Shown piece after piece: positions 1 to 6,700 of a stretch of DNA of 20,587 bases (within the stretch, counting starts at the first letter, position 1; each line of letters starts with the position of its first letter). Position numbers and translations under genes: made by a program. The DNA comes from FEN-1297 sp964618785 (GTDB lineage: Bacteria > Bacteroidota > Ignavibacteria > Ignavibacteriales > Ignavibacteriaceae): assembly GCA_964618785.1 (NCBI GenBank), contig CAZUCY010000060.1, forward strand, positions 1 to 20,587, in the 5' to 3' direction. The notes under the pieces are model-generated. The model was not told where the DNA came from. It saw only the letters and a program-made list of their open reading frames with translations, and did no database searches.

Positions 1-294
1 TTGGTTGTGTTGAAATCCGGTACAAATATTTTTTCAAAAAAGTTTAATAAATATATAGCAAAGAGACTTTATATTCAATTTGTTAATTAATATTTTTAGT
101 GATTAGTTTCACCTGCAATTAAAATAAAAAAAATGAATTTTAAGCCTGGTTTTTGGGGGAATAATTATAAATTTGCAAAACTATTGAAATTGTATTCATT
201 AAATCAAATTCCTTCCGTTTTTTTAATTTTATACATTGTTAAAATTGATTTAAATCTATTTGATTTGATTATAAGTCAGAATCAGGAAATATAG
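1..294. other. Non-coding stretch upstream of the PhoH gene
   Basis: This AT-rich stretch contains no convincing reading frame on either strand. It ends in a Shine-Dalgarno core (AGGA, 284-287) seven bases before the first ATG. I see no clear terminator of an upstream gene and no strong sigma-70 promoter. TTGATT at 245-250 followed by TTATAA at 269-274 is a weak possibility, but it would leave almost no leader. Confidence 0.5.
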
Positions 295-1662
295 ATGCGG
301 ACAACTAAAATAACTAAAGATGCCAATCACAAAAAATTGCTAAAAGTATTTATTTTGGATACAAATGTGATTCTTCATGATGCAACTTGTATAGATCATT
401 TTCAGGAACATGATATAGTAATACCGCTGACTGTTATTGAAGAACTTGATCATTTTAAAAGAGGTAATCAGGTTATCAACCTAAATGCAAGAGAATTTGC
501 ACGTACACTCGATTCCATGACAGGTAAAGCATTATTCAACGGAGGTGTATCGATTGGTAAGGGGAGAGGAAAAGTAAAAATCGGAATTGCACGGGATATA
601 GCTGGTGAAATAAAAGGTATTTTTAAGGAAGATACTCCCGATCATAGAATACTTTCGGTAGCCTTTGAGTGGAATAAAAAATTTAAAGATAGGACAGTCG
701 TTCTTGTAAGCAAGGATGTGAATCTGAGAATGAAGGCAAAAGCTCTGGGAATACTTGCTGAAGATTATACTACCGACAGGGTTACCAGTTTGGAAGAATT
801 GTATACAGGTACGGAAATTATTGAAGACTTTGACGATGATTTTATTGTTAAACTGTTCCAATCTCCTTATGAAATGCCCGCAAAGCAGATACTAAAGAAA
901 CTGGATAGAGATGCTGTTCCTAATAAATTTTATATCATCAGGAATAGTAGCCGTTCTGTTCTTGCATATCTTGATTCGGAAATGGAATACTTGCGTAAGG
1001 TGGATAAAAATATTATTTACGGTATTAAACCGCGCAATGCTGAACAGACTTTTGCAGTTGATGCTTTATCCAACAATAATATTCAGCTTGTTACATTAAC
1101 CGGTAAAGCGGGAACAGGAAAAACTCTGCTTGCGCTTGCTAGTGCGCTGCATGTCCGGAAATTTTACCGTCAGATATTCGTTGCCCGTCCCATTGTACCA
1201 TTAAGCAATAAAGATATCGGATTTCTTCCTGGTGATGTACAAAGTAAAATTGAGCCATACATTCAACCGCTTTGGGATAACCTGAGGGTTATTCAAGATC
1301 AATTTACTGAGAGTGATAAACAAAACCAGCTTATAACAAATATGATAAAAGAACAGAAACTTGTCATCGAACCTCTATCATATATTAGAGGGCGTAGTTT
1401 ACAGAGAATATTTTTTATAGTTGATGAAGCGCAAAATCTTACACCTCATGAGATTAAAACTATTATTACTCGTGCAGGAGAAGGTTCCAAAGTTGTTTTT
1501 ACGGGAGATATTTACCAAATAGATCATCCTTACCTTGATTCTCAATCAAATGGGTTATCATACTTAATAGATCATTTTAAAGGTCAGAAGTTATATGCGC
1601 ATGTGAATCTTGAAAAGGGAGAACGGTCAGAACTTGCAGAACTTGCAAGTAATTTGCTGTAA
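295..1662 (+). CDS. PIN domain-PhoH ATPase fusion (PhoH2/YlaK type)
   Basis: The 455-residue protein has two parts. The N-terminal PIN nuclease domain (about 17-155) begins with VFILDTNVILHD, placing the first metal-binding acidic residue at D22. Further acidic residues are E49/E50 and the D of LVSKDVNLRMKA. The C-terminal half is a PhoH P-loop domain, with Walker A GKAGTGKT at 270-277 and Walker B FFIVDEAQ at 373-380. PhoH2 proteins of this architecture have been characterised as RNA-unwinding and RNA-cleaving enzymes, and the length is normal. AGGA at 284-287 supports the ATG at 295. The gene appears monocistronic, with 147 bases before mnmA. No key residue is visibly missing. The family assignment is firm, but the cellular substrate is unknown. 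Confidence 0.93.
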   Translation: MRTTKITKDANHKKLLKVFILDTNVILHDATCIDHFQEHDIVIPLTVIEELDHFKRGNQVINLNAREFARTLDSMTGKALFNGGVSIGKGRGKVKIGIARDIAGEIKGIFKEDTPDHRILSVAFEWNKKFKDRTVVLVSKDVNLRMKAKALGILAEDYTTDRVTSLEELYTGTEIIEDFDDDFIVKLFQSPYEMPAKQILKKLDRDAVPNKFYIIRNSSRSVLAYLDSEMEYLRKVDKNIIYGIKPRNAEQTFAVDALSNNNIQLVTLTGKAGTGKTLLALASALHVRKFYRQIFVARPIVPLSNKDIGFLPGDVQSKIEPYIQPLWDNLRVIQDQFTESDKQNQLITNMIKEQKLVIEPLSYIRGRSLQRIFFIVDEAQNLTPHEIKTIITRAGEGSKVVFTGDIYQIDHPYLDSQSNGLSYLIDHFKGQKLYAHVNLEKGERSELAELASNLL

Positions 1663-1809
1663 GAGTAATTAGTAATTAATTATCCTTCGGTAAACAATGG
1701 CAATTCAGCTTGATTTTTTTAATTTGATATAGTTTTAGGTAATTTGGCTAAAAATTCATTCCATTCTTACTTATTTTTAACTTAATTATTTTTTATAAAA
1801 GTTTATTAG

Positions 1810-2859
1810 ATGAAAATTGCAGTTTTATTATCCGGCGGAGTCGATAGTTCAGTAGCCTTGCGTTTGTTAAAAGACCAGGGACATGAAGTAACAGCATTTT
1901 ATTTAAAGATATGGCTGCAGGATGAATTTTCATTTTTGGGAGAATGTCCCTGGGAAGAAGATCTAAAATACGCGCGAGCCGTATGCGAGCAGGTGGAAAT
2001 TCCCATCGAAGTAATCCCGCTGCAAACTGAGTATTGGGAGACGGTTGTAACTTATACAATTTCGGAAATTAAAGAAGGCAGAACTCCAAATCCCGATATT
2101 TTCTGTAACAGCCTCATTAAATTCGGACAATTTTATAATAAGATAGATTCTACTTTTGAAAAAGTTGCAAGCGGTCATTATGCAAATGTAAAATTACATA
2201 ACAATAAATATGAATTAATTATGTCTCCCGACCCCATTAAGGATCAAACATATTTTTTAGCATATTTAACACAAAATCAGTTATCCAGGGCATTATTTCC
2301 AATCGGTGAATTTAAAAAAAGTGATGTCAGAAATTTTGCGCATTCATTTCTGCTTCCAACTATGGATAGAAGGGATAGCCAAGGTATTTGTTTCCTCGGT
2401 CAAATCAAATTTGATGAATTTATTAAACATCATCTCGGCGAGATTAAGGGAGACATTGTTGATATGGATACGGGGAAAATAATAGGCGTGCATAACGGAT
2501 ATTATTATTATACAATCGGGCAGAGGTCCGGCTTGGGATTATCGGGAGGCCCGTGGTACGTAGTAAAAAAAGATATTAAAGAAAATATTATCTTCATATC
2601 AAGAGAAGATCTTTCAAAAAGAGAAAAAAAAATATTTTCAGCTGGTAAGTTTAATTGGATTCTGGAAGAAAAGCCGTCGATTAATAATTTAAAAGTAAAA
2701 ATCAGGCATGGCGCCAGAATGTATAACTGCATTCTAAATTTTAAAAATGAAGGTGAAGCAGAAGTAAATTTAGAAACGCCGGATCAGGGAATTGCACCGG
2801 GACAATTTGCAGTTTTTTATCGGGATAATTTGTGTCTCGGAGGTGGTATAATACTTTAA
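1810..2859 (+). CDS. mnmA: tRNA-specific 2-thiouridylase MnmA
   Basis: MnmA makes 2-thiouridine at wobble U34 of tRNA-Lys, -Glu and -Gln, using ATP and relayed persulfide sulfur. The PP-loop SGGVDSS is at residues 8-14. The two catalytic cysteines are C99 in NPDIFCNSLIKF and C194 in RDSQGICFLG. The tRNA-contacting region GRTPNPD precedes C99. A C-terminal beta-barrel contains GLGLSGGPWYVVKKD and ends at APGQFAVFYRDNLCLGGG. The 349 residues are slightly below the usual 360-370. The segment after the PP-loop (YLKIWLQDEF...GECPWEED) differs from the proteobacterial FMKNWEED form, but its position is conserved. There is no obvious Shine-Dalgarno before this ATG, though it is the natural family start. 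None of the partner sulfur-relay genes lies nearby. Confidence 0.95.
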   Translation: MKIAVLLSGGVDSSVALRLLKDQGHEVTAFYLKIWLQDEFSFLGECPWEEDLKYARAVCEQVEIPIEVIPLQTEYWETVVTYTISEIKEGRTPNPDIFCNSLIKFGQFYNKIDSTFEKVASGHYANVKLHNNKYELIMSPDPIKDQTYFLAYLTQNQLSRALFPIGEFKKSDVRNFAHSFLLPTMDRRDSQGICFLGQIKFDEFIKHHLGEIKGDIVDMDTGKIIGVHNGYYYYTIGQRSGLGLSGGPWYVVKKDIKENIIFISREDLSKREKKIFSAGKFNWILEEKPSINNLKVKIRHGARMYNCILNFKNEGEAEVNLETPDQGIAPGQFAVFYRDNLCLGGGIIL

Positions 2860-2906
2860 TGTAAGTATTGAAAAACTCAAAGATGAATAAATAATTTAAT
2901 AAGAGT

Positions 2907-2924
2907 AATTATTTGAATTATACG
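2907..2924 (+). promoter_or_regulatory. Upstream motif of rubrerythrin, shared with the thioredoxin gene
   Basis: ATTTGAATTATACG (2911-2924) is nearly identical to ATTTGAATTATTACG (3629-3643) upstream of thioredoxin, with one T inserted. Both copies are preceded by TAATT. Two adjacent redox-stress genes carrying the same intergenic motif suggests a shared regulator site. In AT-rich DNA, chance is a real alternative. Confidence 0.35.
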
Positions 2925-3031
2925 AACAACATAAATTTATCATTAAGTAAATGCTTTATTGATCTCATTTTTATATTTTTAAAACTATAATTAATTGTGT
3001 TGGATTTTATTATAAGTTGGGAGTACGTACT

Positions 3032-3529
3032 ATGTCAAAAACCGAAAAAAATTTAAAAGAAGCTTTTGCAGGTGAAAGCCAGGCAAATCAAAAATACAAT
3101 GCCTTTGCTAAGAAAGCTGAAAGGGAGGGCTTTCCTAATATTGCCCGGTTATTTAGAACAGCTGCTGAAGCAGAAAAAATTCATGCTGAAGGGCATTTAA
3201 ATTCATTAGAGGGAGTCGGGGCTACAGTTGACAATCTTAAGGCTGCAGTTGCAGGAGAAACATATGAATTTACTGAAATGTATCCCCCTATGCTGGAAGA
3301 AGCGATAGCTGAAAATCACAAAGCAAAACGTATGTTTGGTTATGCGCTCAAAGCTGAAGAAGTTCATGCTAAATTGTATAAACTGGCTCTTGCGGCTGCT
3401 GAGCATGGAAAAGATCTGGATAGTGTCGAGCTTTATCTTTGTCCCGTTTGCGGTAATATAGAAATAGGAAAACCGTCGGAAAATTGTTTCATTTGCGGTG
3501 CATTAGCCGAAAAATTTATTCGACTTTAA
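3032..3529 (+). CDS. rbr: Rubrerythrin
   Basis: Rubrerythrin is a cytoplasmic non-haem iron peroxidase of anaerobes and microaerophiles. It reduces H2O2 with electrons delivered by a rubredoxin or similar carrier. From the ATG at 3032 the protein has 165 residues. The ferritin-like four-helix part carries the di-iron ligands in GES (E15), EKIH (E48, H51), ETYE (E76/E79) and EEVH (E109, H112). The C-terminal rubredoxin-like FeS4 site is CPVC (C137, C140) and CFIC (C152, C155). An in-frame TTG at 3017 extends the frame by five residues. GGGAG at 3019-3023 sits eight bases before the ATG at 3032, and the family normally begins MSKTEKNL, so the ATG is the better start. The next gene is thioredoxin, a redox partner class. 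Confidence 0.95.
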   Translation: MSKTEKNLKEAFAGESQANQKYNAFAKKAEREGFPNIARLFRTAAEAEKIHAEGHLNSLEGVGATVDNLKAAVAGETYEFTEMYPPMLEEAIAENHKAKRMFGYALKAEEVHAKLYKLALAAAEHGKDLDSVELYLCPVCGNIEIGKPSENCFICGALAEKFIRL

Positions 3530-3609
3530 TTTATTCCGCATTAACGTATTTTGATTTACTTAAGCATATTCAACTTAATATTTTAAAAAAGAAAAATAGT
3601 GTGGAAAAC

Positions 3610-3648
3610 ATTACTGGAATAATAATTCATTTGAATTATTACGGTAAT
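3610..3648. promoter_or_regulatory. Perfect 10-2-10 palindrome upstream of thioredoxin
   Basis: TAATAATTCA (3620-3629) and TGAATTATTA (3632-3641) form a perfect inverted repeat with a two-base centre. It is flanked by ATTAC (3610-3614) and GTAAT (3644-3648). No T-run follows, so it is unlikely to be an intrinsic terminator of rbr. A dimeric regulator site before trx is a better guess. Its right half is the motif shared with the rbr upstream region. Confidence 0.45.
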
Positions 3649-3688
3649 ATTTGCATTTAATTATAAGTCGAAAAGGAAGTCATTATTT

Positions 3689-4024
3689 ATGAAATATACA
3701 GTAGAAGGTTCTGATTTGAATTTTGATCAGGTAGTACTAAAATCCGATATCCCTGTTCTGGTGGATTTTTGGGCGCCGTGGTGCGTCCCGTGCCGTTCCG
3801 TTGCTCCGATTGTCGATGAAATAGCAATAGAATATCTTGGAAAGCTGAAGGTTGTAAAATTAAATACTGATGATAACCAGGAAGTTGCTATTCGTTACGG
3901 AATAAGAAGCATTCCTACATTAGGCATATTCAATAATGGTTTGGTCGTTGATGGTATTATAGGCGCTGTGCCAAAGAACTTGATTGAAAATAGAATTAAA
4001 CCTTTTATTCATGAAATTAATTAA
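3689..4024 (+). CDS. trxA: Thioredoxin with a WCVPC active site
   Basis: This is a cytoplasmic thiol-disulfide oxidoreductase of normal thioredoxin size (111 residues). The active site is FWAPWCVPC, with catalytic C32 and C35. The conserved cis-proline is P76 in SIPTLGIF, and LVDFWAPW gives the standard central strand. AGGAAG at 3674-3679 lies nine bases before the ATG. The active site has Val where most thioredoxins have Gly (WCGPC), and RSVAP where K-M-x-P is usual. The middle residues tune redox potential, so partner preference may differ from the housekeeping enzyme. It follows rubrerythrin and shares an upstream motif with it, which suggests a stress-linked thioredoxin. A thioredoxin-reductase gene is not in the window. 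Confidence 0.93.
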   Translation: MKYTVEGSDLNFDQVVLKSDIPVLVDFWAPWCVPCRSVAPIVDEIAIEYLGKLKVVKLNTDDNQEVAIRYGIRSIPTLGIFNNGLVVDGIIGAVPKNLIENRIKPFIHEIN

Positions 4025-4107
4025 TTACTCATGTTATGTAATTTTCAAAATTTTCTTAAATGATTCCATGTTGTAACACAGGGAATTTAGCTTGAGAAGG
4101 TTATTGC

Positions 4108-4139
4108 AAATTGGCCCGACTTAAAAGTCGGGACAATTT
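4108..4139. repeat. Hairpin repeat, copy 1 (15-bp arms)
   Basis: Arms AAATTGGCCCGACTT (4108-4122) and AAGTCGGGACAATTT (4125-4139) pair over 15 bases with one G-A mismatch and a two-base loop. Only TTT in the arm and one further T follow on the plus strand, so a terminator role for trx is possible but weak. A related copy occurs at 13816-13845, which suggests an interspersed intergenic palindrome family. Confidence 0.6.
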
Positions 4140-4167
4140 TAAAGATCAAATAGTTTTGCAGCGCTCT

Positions 4168-4222
4168 CTGCCAGCCTGCGGGTTTCGCCCATAGAATGAT
4201 TGATTATAATCCAGGTTGGCAG
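4168..4222. repeat. GC-rich inverted repeat in an AT-rich spacer
   Basis: CTGCCAGCCTG (4168-4178) and CAGGTTGGCAG (4212-4222) are inverted copies matching at 10 of 11 positions around a 33-base loop. On the minus strand the interior also reads as a short open frame, MGETRRLAESAAKLFDL followed by a stop, which may be chance or the tail of a decayed gene. I cannot identify the element. Confidence 0.45.
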
Positions 4223-4333
4223 GCAATTGAACGAATTGCAGTATCATAATATAATTATTCGTAAGGTGACTTATTATGAGGAAGTAGAATTATTATAAGT
4301 GGTTTAAGAATGCCGGCTGTAATTTATTTTAAG

Positions 4334-4795
4334 CTAATCTTCTATTTGAACATTGTCGGAAATTTCATTTGTGTTATCCGTTTTAGCCGGGAAAAGGAGA
4401 GTTAATATGTTCCCGACCCTGTCTATACCGTGTAAAATCCCTTTACAAAAATCTCCATTTATAAACATAGTCTGCATTTCTTCTTTAATTTCACCCCATG
4501 TATTTTTAGGTACTTTTTCTCTTATCCCGCTGTCTGTTAAAATATAAAATTGCCTGCCTTCAAGAAGAATAAAAATCAGAATAGCTGCATTATTGGGTGT
4601 TTTCCCTATTCCTAAACGCATAAATTCTGCCTGCGCGAGTTCTTTAACCGGTTTTTTCCTGTTAAAAAAATGGCGGTGCTCTCTAATTGTAACGCAGATT
4701 CTTCCGGCTGTTTTCTTCTCCGTTTCTTTAATTTTATGGGAGATGCGGAGAAGTTCATCGTCGTTAATAAAATGATATATTAATCTTTTTTCCAT
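4334..4795 (-). CDS. TPM-domain protein (TLP18.3/Psb32/MOLO-1 family), short form
   Basis: The 153-residue protein matches the TPM domain layout: HFINDDELLRISHKIKETEKKTAGRICVTI (8-37), then AILIFILLEGRQFYILTDSGI (71-91), then WGEIKEEMQTMF and CKGILHGIDRVGNIL (100-131). These match the domain's E-x-x-T-x-G-x-I core and its central strand. Short TPM proteins occur widely in Bacteroidota and relatives, and their function is not settled. The frame stays open upstream to a TTG at 4909 and would add a hydrophobic segment. That segment is encoded by the terminator hairpin of the upstream gene. The first ATG is at 4795, and a promoter-like sequence lies just before it, so I use 4795. No Shine-Dalgarno is visible. 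The longer, membrane-anchored form remains possible. Confidence 0.72.
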   Translation of the reverse strand: MEKRLIYHFINDDELLRISHKIKETEKKTAGRICVTIREHRHFFNRKKPVKELAQAEFMRLGIGKTPNNAAILIFILLEGRQFYILTDSGIREKVPKNTWGEIKEEMQTMFINGDFCKGILHGIDRVGNILTLLFPAKTDNTNEISDNVQIED

Positions 4796-4811
4796 ATTAA
4801 AATTATTTTTA

Positions 4812-4840
4812 TATATATAAAAGTATGAAAGAGTTGTAAA
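4812..4840 (-). promoter_or_regulatory. Sigma-70-like promoter for the TPM gene
   Basis: On the minus strand TTTACA (4840-4835) is followed, after exactly 17 bases, by TATATA (4817-4812). Transcription would start near 4805, about ten bases before the ATG at 4795, giving an almost leaderless mRNA. That would fit the absent Shine-Dalgarno. AT-rich DNA yields such matches by chance. Confidence 0.45.
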
Positions 4841-4870
4841 TATTACAATAAGGAAAATAATAAAGGCAAT

Positions 4871-4903
4871 AAAAAAGCACAGTGACCTGTTCACTGTGCT
4901 TTT
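4871..4903 (-). terminator. Intrinsic terminator of the DUF4097 gene
   Basis: AAAAGCACAGTGA (4873-4885) and TCACTGTGCTTTT (4891-4903) form a perfect 13-bp stem with a five-base loop. Read on the minus strand it is followed by a run of six Ts (4876-4871). It starts about 20 bases past the DUF4097 stop. This is a classical rho-independent terminator and separates that gene from the TPM gene. Confidence 0.85.
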
Positions 4904-4922
4904 AACCAATTAATGAATATTA

Positions 4923-5861
4923 CTATTTTCTTGAGACAGTAATGTCTCCACCTGAAGTTTTTGCGACAAGTTCATTCCCGCCTTTATTTAAATCTGCCTC
5001 ATATTTGCTTGAAGATATGTTGGTCACATTATTTCCCGGAAAATCGCAGTGTATACTCCCTCCGGATGTTGACAATCTTGCATTAGCGCTGAAGTCGGGT
5101 GGAAGTTTGATATTAATATCTCCCCCCGATGTTTCTAAATGAATACCCTTATTTTGTCCGGTATACTCTAATTCAACATCTCCTCCTGAAGTACTGGCGT
5201 CTATTTTACCATTGCTGCCGACTAATTTGATGCCGCCTCCAGAAGTATAAGCTGAAAGGTCGCCGTTAAATCCGGTTGATTTTATATCTCCCCCTGATGT
5301 CTTTAAATCAAAATTTCCGCTACTATTTTCCAAACTTACTTCACCGCCCGAAGTTGAAGCTATAGTGCTGCCGTTCGTGTTTACAATACTAATATCTCCG
5401 CCGGAAGTACCCAAATCTATTTTCCCGTTCAAATCTTCCAATCGGATGTCACCCCCGCTGCTGGATACTTTTGCATCATAATTCCGGGGAAGTTTGATTT
5501 CAAATCGTAGTTTAATTCCTCTGCCGAAGTTAAAAAAGCTCCATTCGTTGTGTCCTTTGGCAGTTACTGTAACTCCTTCGTTGCTTTGATCAAAATCAAA
5601 TTTAACTTTTTTCTCAGCCCTTTCATTTCCAAATATCTTGATATAAACCTCCGGTTCATCCGAGGTTGTGATTTTAACATCACCGGAATAAGCTTTCAAT
5701 TTAAAACTCTTCCCGGGTACTGTATTATAAGTTTTTTCATAAAGGACCTTATAACTCGAATCCTCAAATTCGTTATAATGTACGCAGCCAAAAGAGGAAA
5801 TACACAAAATCATCAAAACAGGAATAAAATATCCCGTTCTACAAAAAATTATTTTTCTCAT
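4923..5861 (-). CDS. DUF4097-family beta-solenoid, probable lipoprotein
   Basis: An exported protein with a signal sequence ending ILCISSFGC is followed by a DUF4097 adhesin-like solenoid. The Cys (C26 from this start) could be lipidated, though Phe at -2 makes the lipobox imperfect. The body carries nine S/T-SGG-D/E/G/S-I/V turns. The first six (residues about 134-227) recur every 18 residues, as expected for a right-handed beta-helix with one rung per repeat. A gene start three bases further upstream would be GTG at 5867. AGGAGG at 5872-5867 lies five bases before the ATG at 5861, so 312 residues is preferred. DUF4097 proteins are common in Bacteroidota envelopes and often sit near regulators or anti-sigma genes, which is not the case here. 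The molecular function is unknown. Confidence 0.85.
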   Translation of the reverse strand: MRKIIFCRTGYFIPVLMILCISSFGCVHYNEFEDSSYKVLYEKTYNTVPGKSFKLKAYSGDVKITTSDEPEVYIKIFGNERAEKKVKFDFDQSNEGVTVTAKGHNEWSFFNFGRGIKLRFEIKLPRNYDAKVSSSGGDIRLEDLNGKIDLGTSGGDISIVNTNGSTIASTSGGEVSLENSSGNFDLKTSGGDIKSTGFNGDLSAYTSGGGIKLVGSNGKIDASTSGGDVELEYTGQNKGIHLETSGGDINIKLPPDFSANARLSTSGGSIHCDFPGNNVTNISSSKYEADLNKGGNELVAKTSGGDITVSRK

Positions 5862-5945
5862 TGTCACCTCCTATAAGTTTATCTTTTAGACTTGGATTTT
5901 TTAAAAAGGTTACTATTATAAAATACCTGGCTTCAATATATCCAT

Positions 5946-5962
5946 TTGAATTAGCAATTCAA
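5946..5962. promoter_or_regulatory. Perfect 7-3-7 inverted repeat
   Basis: TTGAATT (5946-5952) and AATTCAA (5956-5962) are perfect inverted copies with an AGC spacer, a size typical of a dimeric regulator site. The ten bases ATTTGAATTA (5944-5953) also occur in the shared motif upstream of rbr and trx. It lies ten bases from the TetR-like palindrome. Confidence 0.35.
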
Positions 5963-5972
5963 TTATTTAAAT

Positions 5973-5986
5973 GACCGCCGGTCGGT
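5973..5986. promoter_or_regulatory. TetR-type operator-like palindrome
   Basis: GACCGCCGGTC (5973-5983) is a perfect 5-1-5 palindrome, GC-rich within AT-rich DNA. ACCGCCGGTCGGT (5974-5986) is one base short of ACCGACCGGTCGGT, a palindrome of a kind bound by some TetR-family repressors of efflux operons. No TetR gene is in the window. The site could act on DUF4097, on the efflux module, or be decayed. Confidence 0.4.
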
Positions 5987-6141
5987 AAAATAAAACAACG
6001 GTAATGTTTGTGAAAATTACGGCTGGAATTTTCGGAAAGCAGGATTGCCGTATTATTATAAAATGATGATGGTTTAATAGAGAAAATTCTTTGATTATAT
6101 ACATTTATTAGGTTGTTAATTTTTATTCTGTAAAAAGTACA

Positions 6142-6170
6142 TTGACATGGAATAATAATTTTTATATAAT
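6142..6170 (+). promoter_or_regulatory. Consensus sigma-70 promoter of the efflux module
   Basis: TTGACA (6142-6147) and TATAAT (6165-6170) are both exact consensus hexamers separated by exactly 17 bases. Transcription would start near 6177, about 63 bases before the first gene. An exact match in all twelve positions with ideal spacing is unlikely by chance. Confidence 0.75.
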
Positions 6171-6239
6171 TAAAAGTGTAATTCAAAAGATTTTCATTTT
6201 TCATTGTTGTAACAAAAAAAACAAAATAATATTAGTAAA

Positions 6240-6659
6240 ATGAATAAATTCGTAAAATCAGGTTCGAAAATTTTATTATTTATTACTTGTTTTTTTATTA
6301 TAACGTTATTTTTTGATCAGGCAAACCTGCTTGATATTATATTGGGGAACGATGTCAGCATTGAAATTCAGCATCCTGAAGAAGTCGATGCTTCACTTCT
6401 TCAAACCACACCATTTTTAGATCAGATATGCTTTGATAATGTTTTTTTCACCGGTAAATGTGATATCAATAATGCTGCATGCCCGGTGATACTTGCTAAA
6501 ATGGTAATCGTTGATGAAGACAGTCCATTTACTGAAACCATAATTCCTGAAGTTACTGAATCGAGTAATGCTTTTGAAAACGAATTTCAGACAGATTCCT
6601 ACTCTTTTATTAACATTCAAAATGCCATATACCTTCACAATCGAACACTTCTAATTTAG
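6240..6659 (+). CDS. Small exported or membrane-anchored protein of unknown function
   Basis: I do not recognise this 139-residue protein. Residues 9-25 (SKILLFITCFFIITLFF) form a signal or membrane anchor with Lys on its N-terminal side, predicting a periplasmic remainder. That part is acidic, with three cysteines (C64, C74, C81) clustered in ICFDNVFFTGKCDINNAAC. The cluster could hold a disulfide or bind a metal. It is the first gene after a consensus promoter and stands 162 bases before the TolC-like gene of the pump. This context suggests a role in metal sensing, delivery or regulation of the pump, which is inference only. No Shine-Dalgarno is visible before this ATG. An alternative is a non-conserved spurious frame, although the signal sequence and the promoter argue against that. 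Confidence 0.62.
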   Translation: MNKFVKSGSKILLFITCFFIITLFFDQANLLDIILGNDVSIEIQHPEEVDASLLQTTPFLDQICFDNVFFTGKCDINNAACPVILAKMVIVDEDSPFTETIIPEVTESSNAFENEFQTDSYSFINIQNAIYLHNRTLLI

Positions 6660-6700
6660 AATCACTTAACTCTCAATATATAAATTTCAGTCAACGCTTA

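Larger units (their letters stand above)
4025..4333. other. Palindrome-rich intergenic region between convergent genes
   Basis: This 309-base stretch lies between thioredoxin (+) and the TPM gene (-) and contains no full gene. It holds a near-perfect hairpin (4108-4139), a GC-rich inverted repeat (4168-4222) and a 6-bp stem-loop GCAATT/AATTGC (4223-4239). The palindromes could act as bidirectional terminators or be interspersed repeats. The GC-rich patch contrasts with the AT-rich surroundings. Confidence 0.6.
5868..6239. other. Divergent intergenic region between DUF4097 and the efflux genes
   Basis: This 372-base stretch separates the minus-strand DUF4097 gene from the plus-strand efflux module. 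It holds the DUF4097 Shine-Dalgarno, a 7-3-7 palindrome (5946-5962), a TetR-operator-like palindrome (5973-5986) and a consensus sigma-70 promoter (6142-6170). An 81-codon minus-strand frame (5959-6204) overlaps all of these signals and has no ribosome site, so I do not call it. Confidence 0.6.

Noticed and set aside
3017..3031. TTG start for rubrerythrin
   Set aside because: The Shine-Dalgarno GGGAG lies inside it at the right distance for the ATG at 3032, and the family starts MSKTEKNL.
5959..6204. Minus-strand 81-codon frame
   Set aside because: It has no ribosome site or recognisable domain, and it overlaps the consensus promoter, the TetR-like palindrome and the 7-3-7 repeat.
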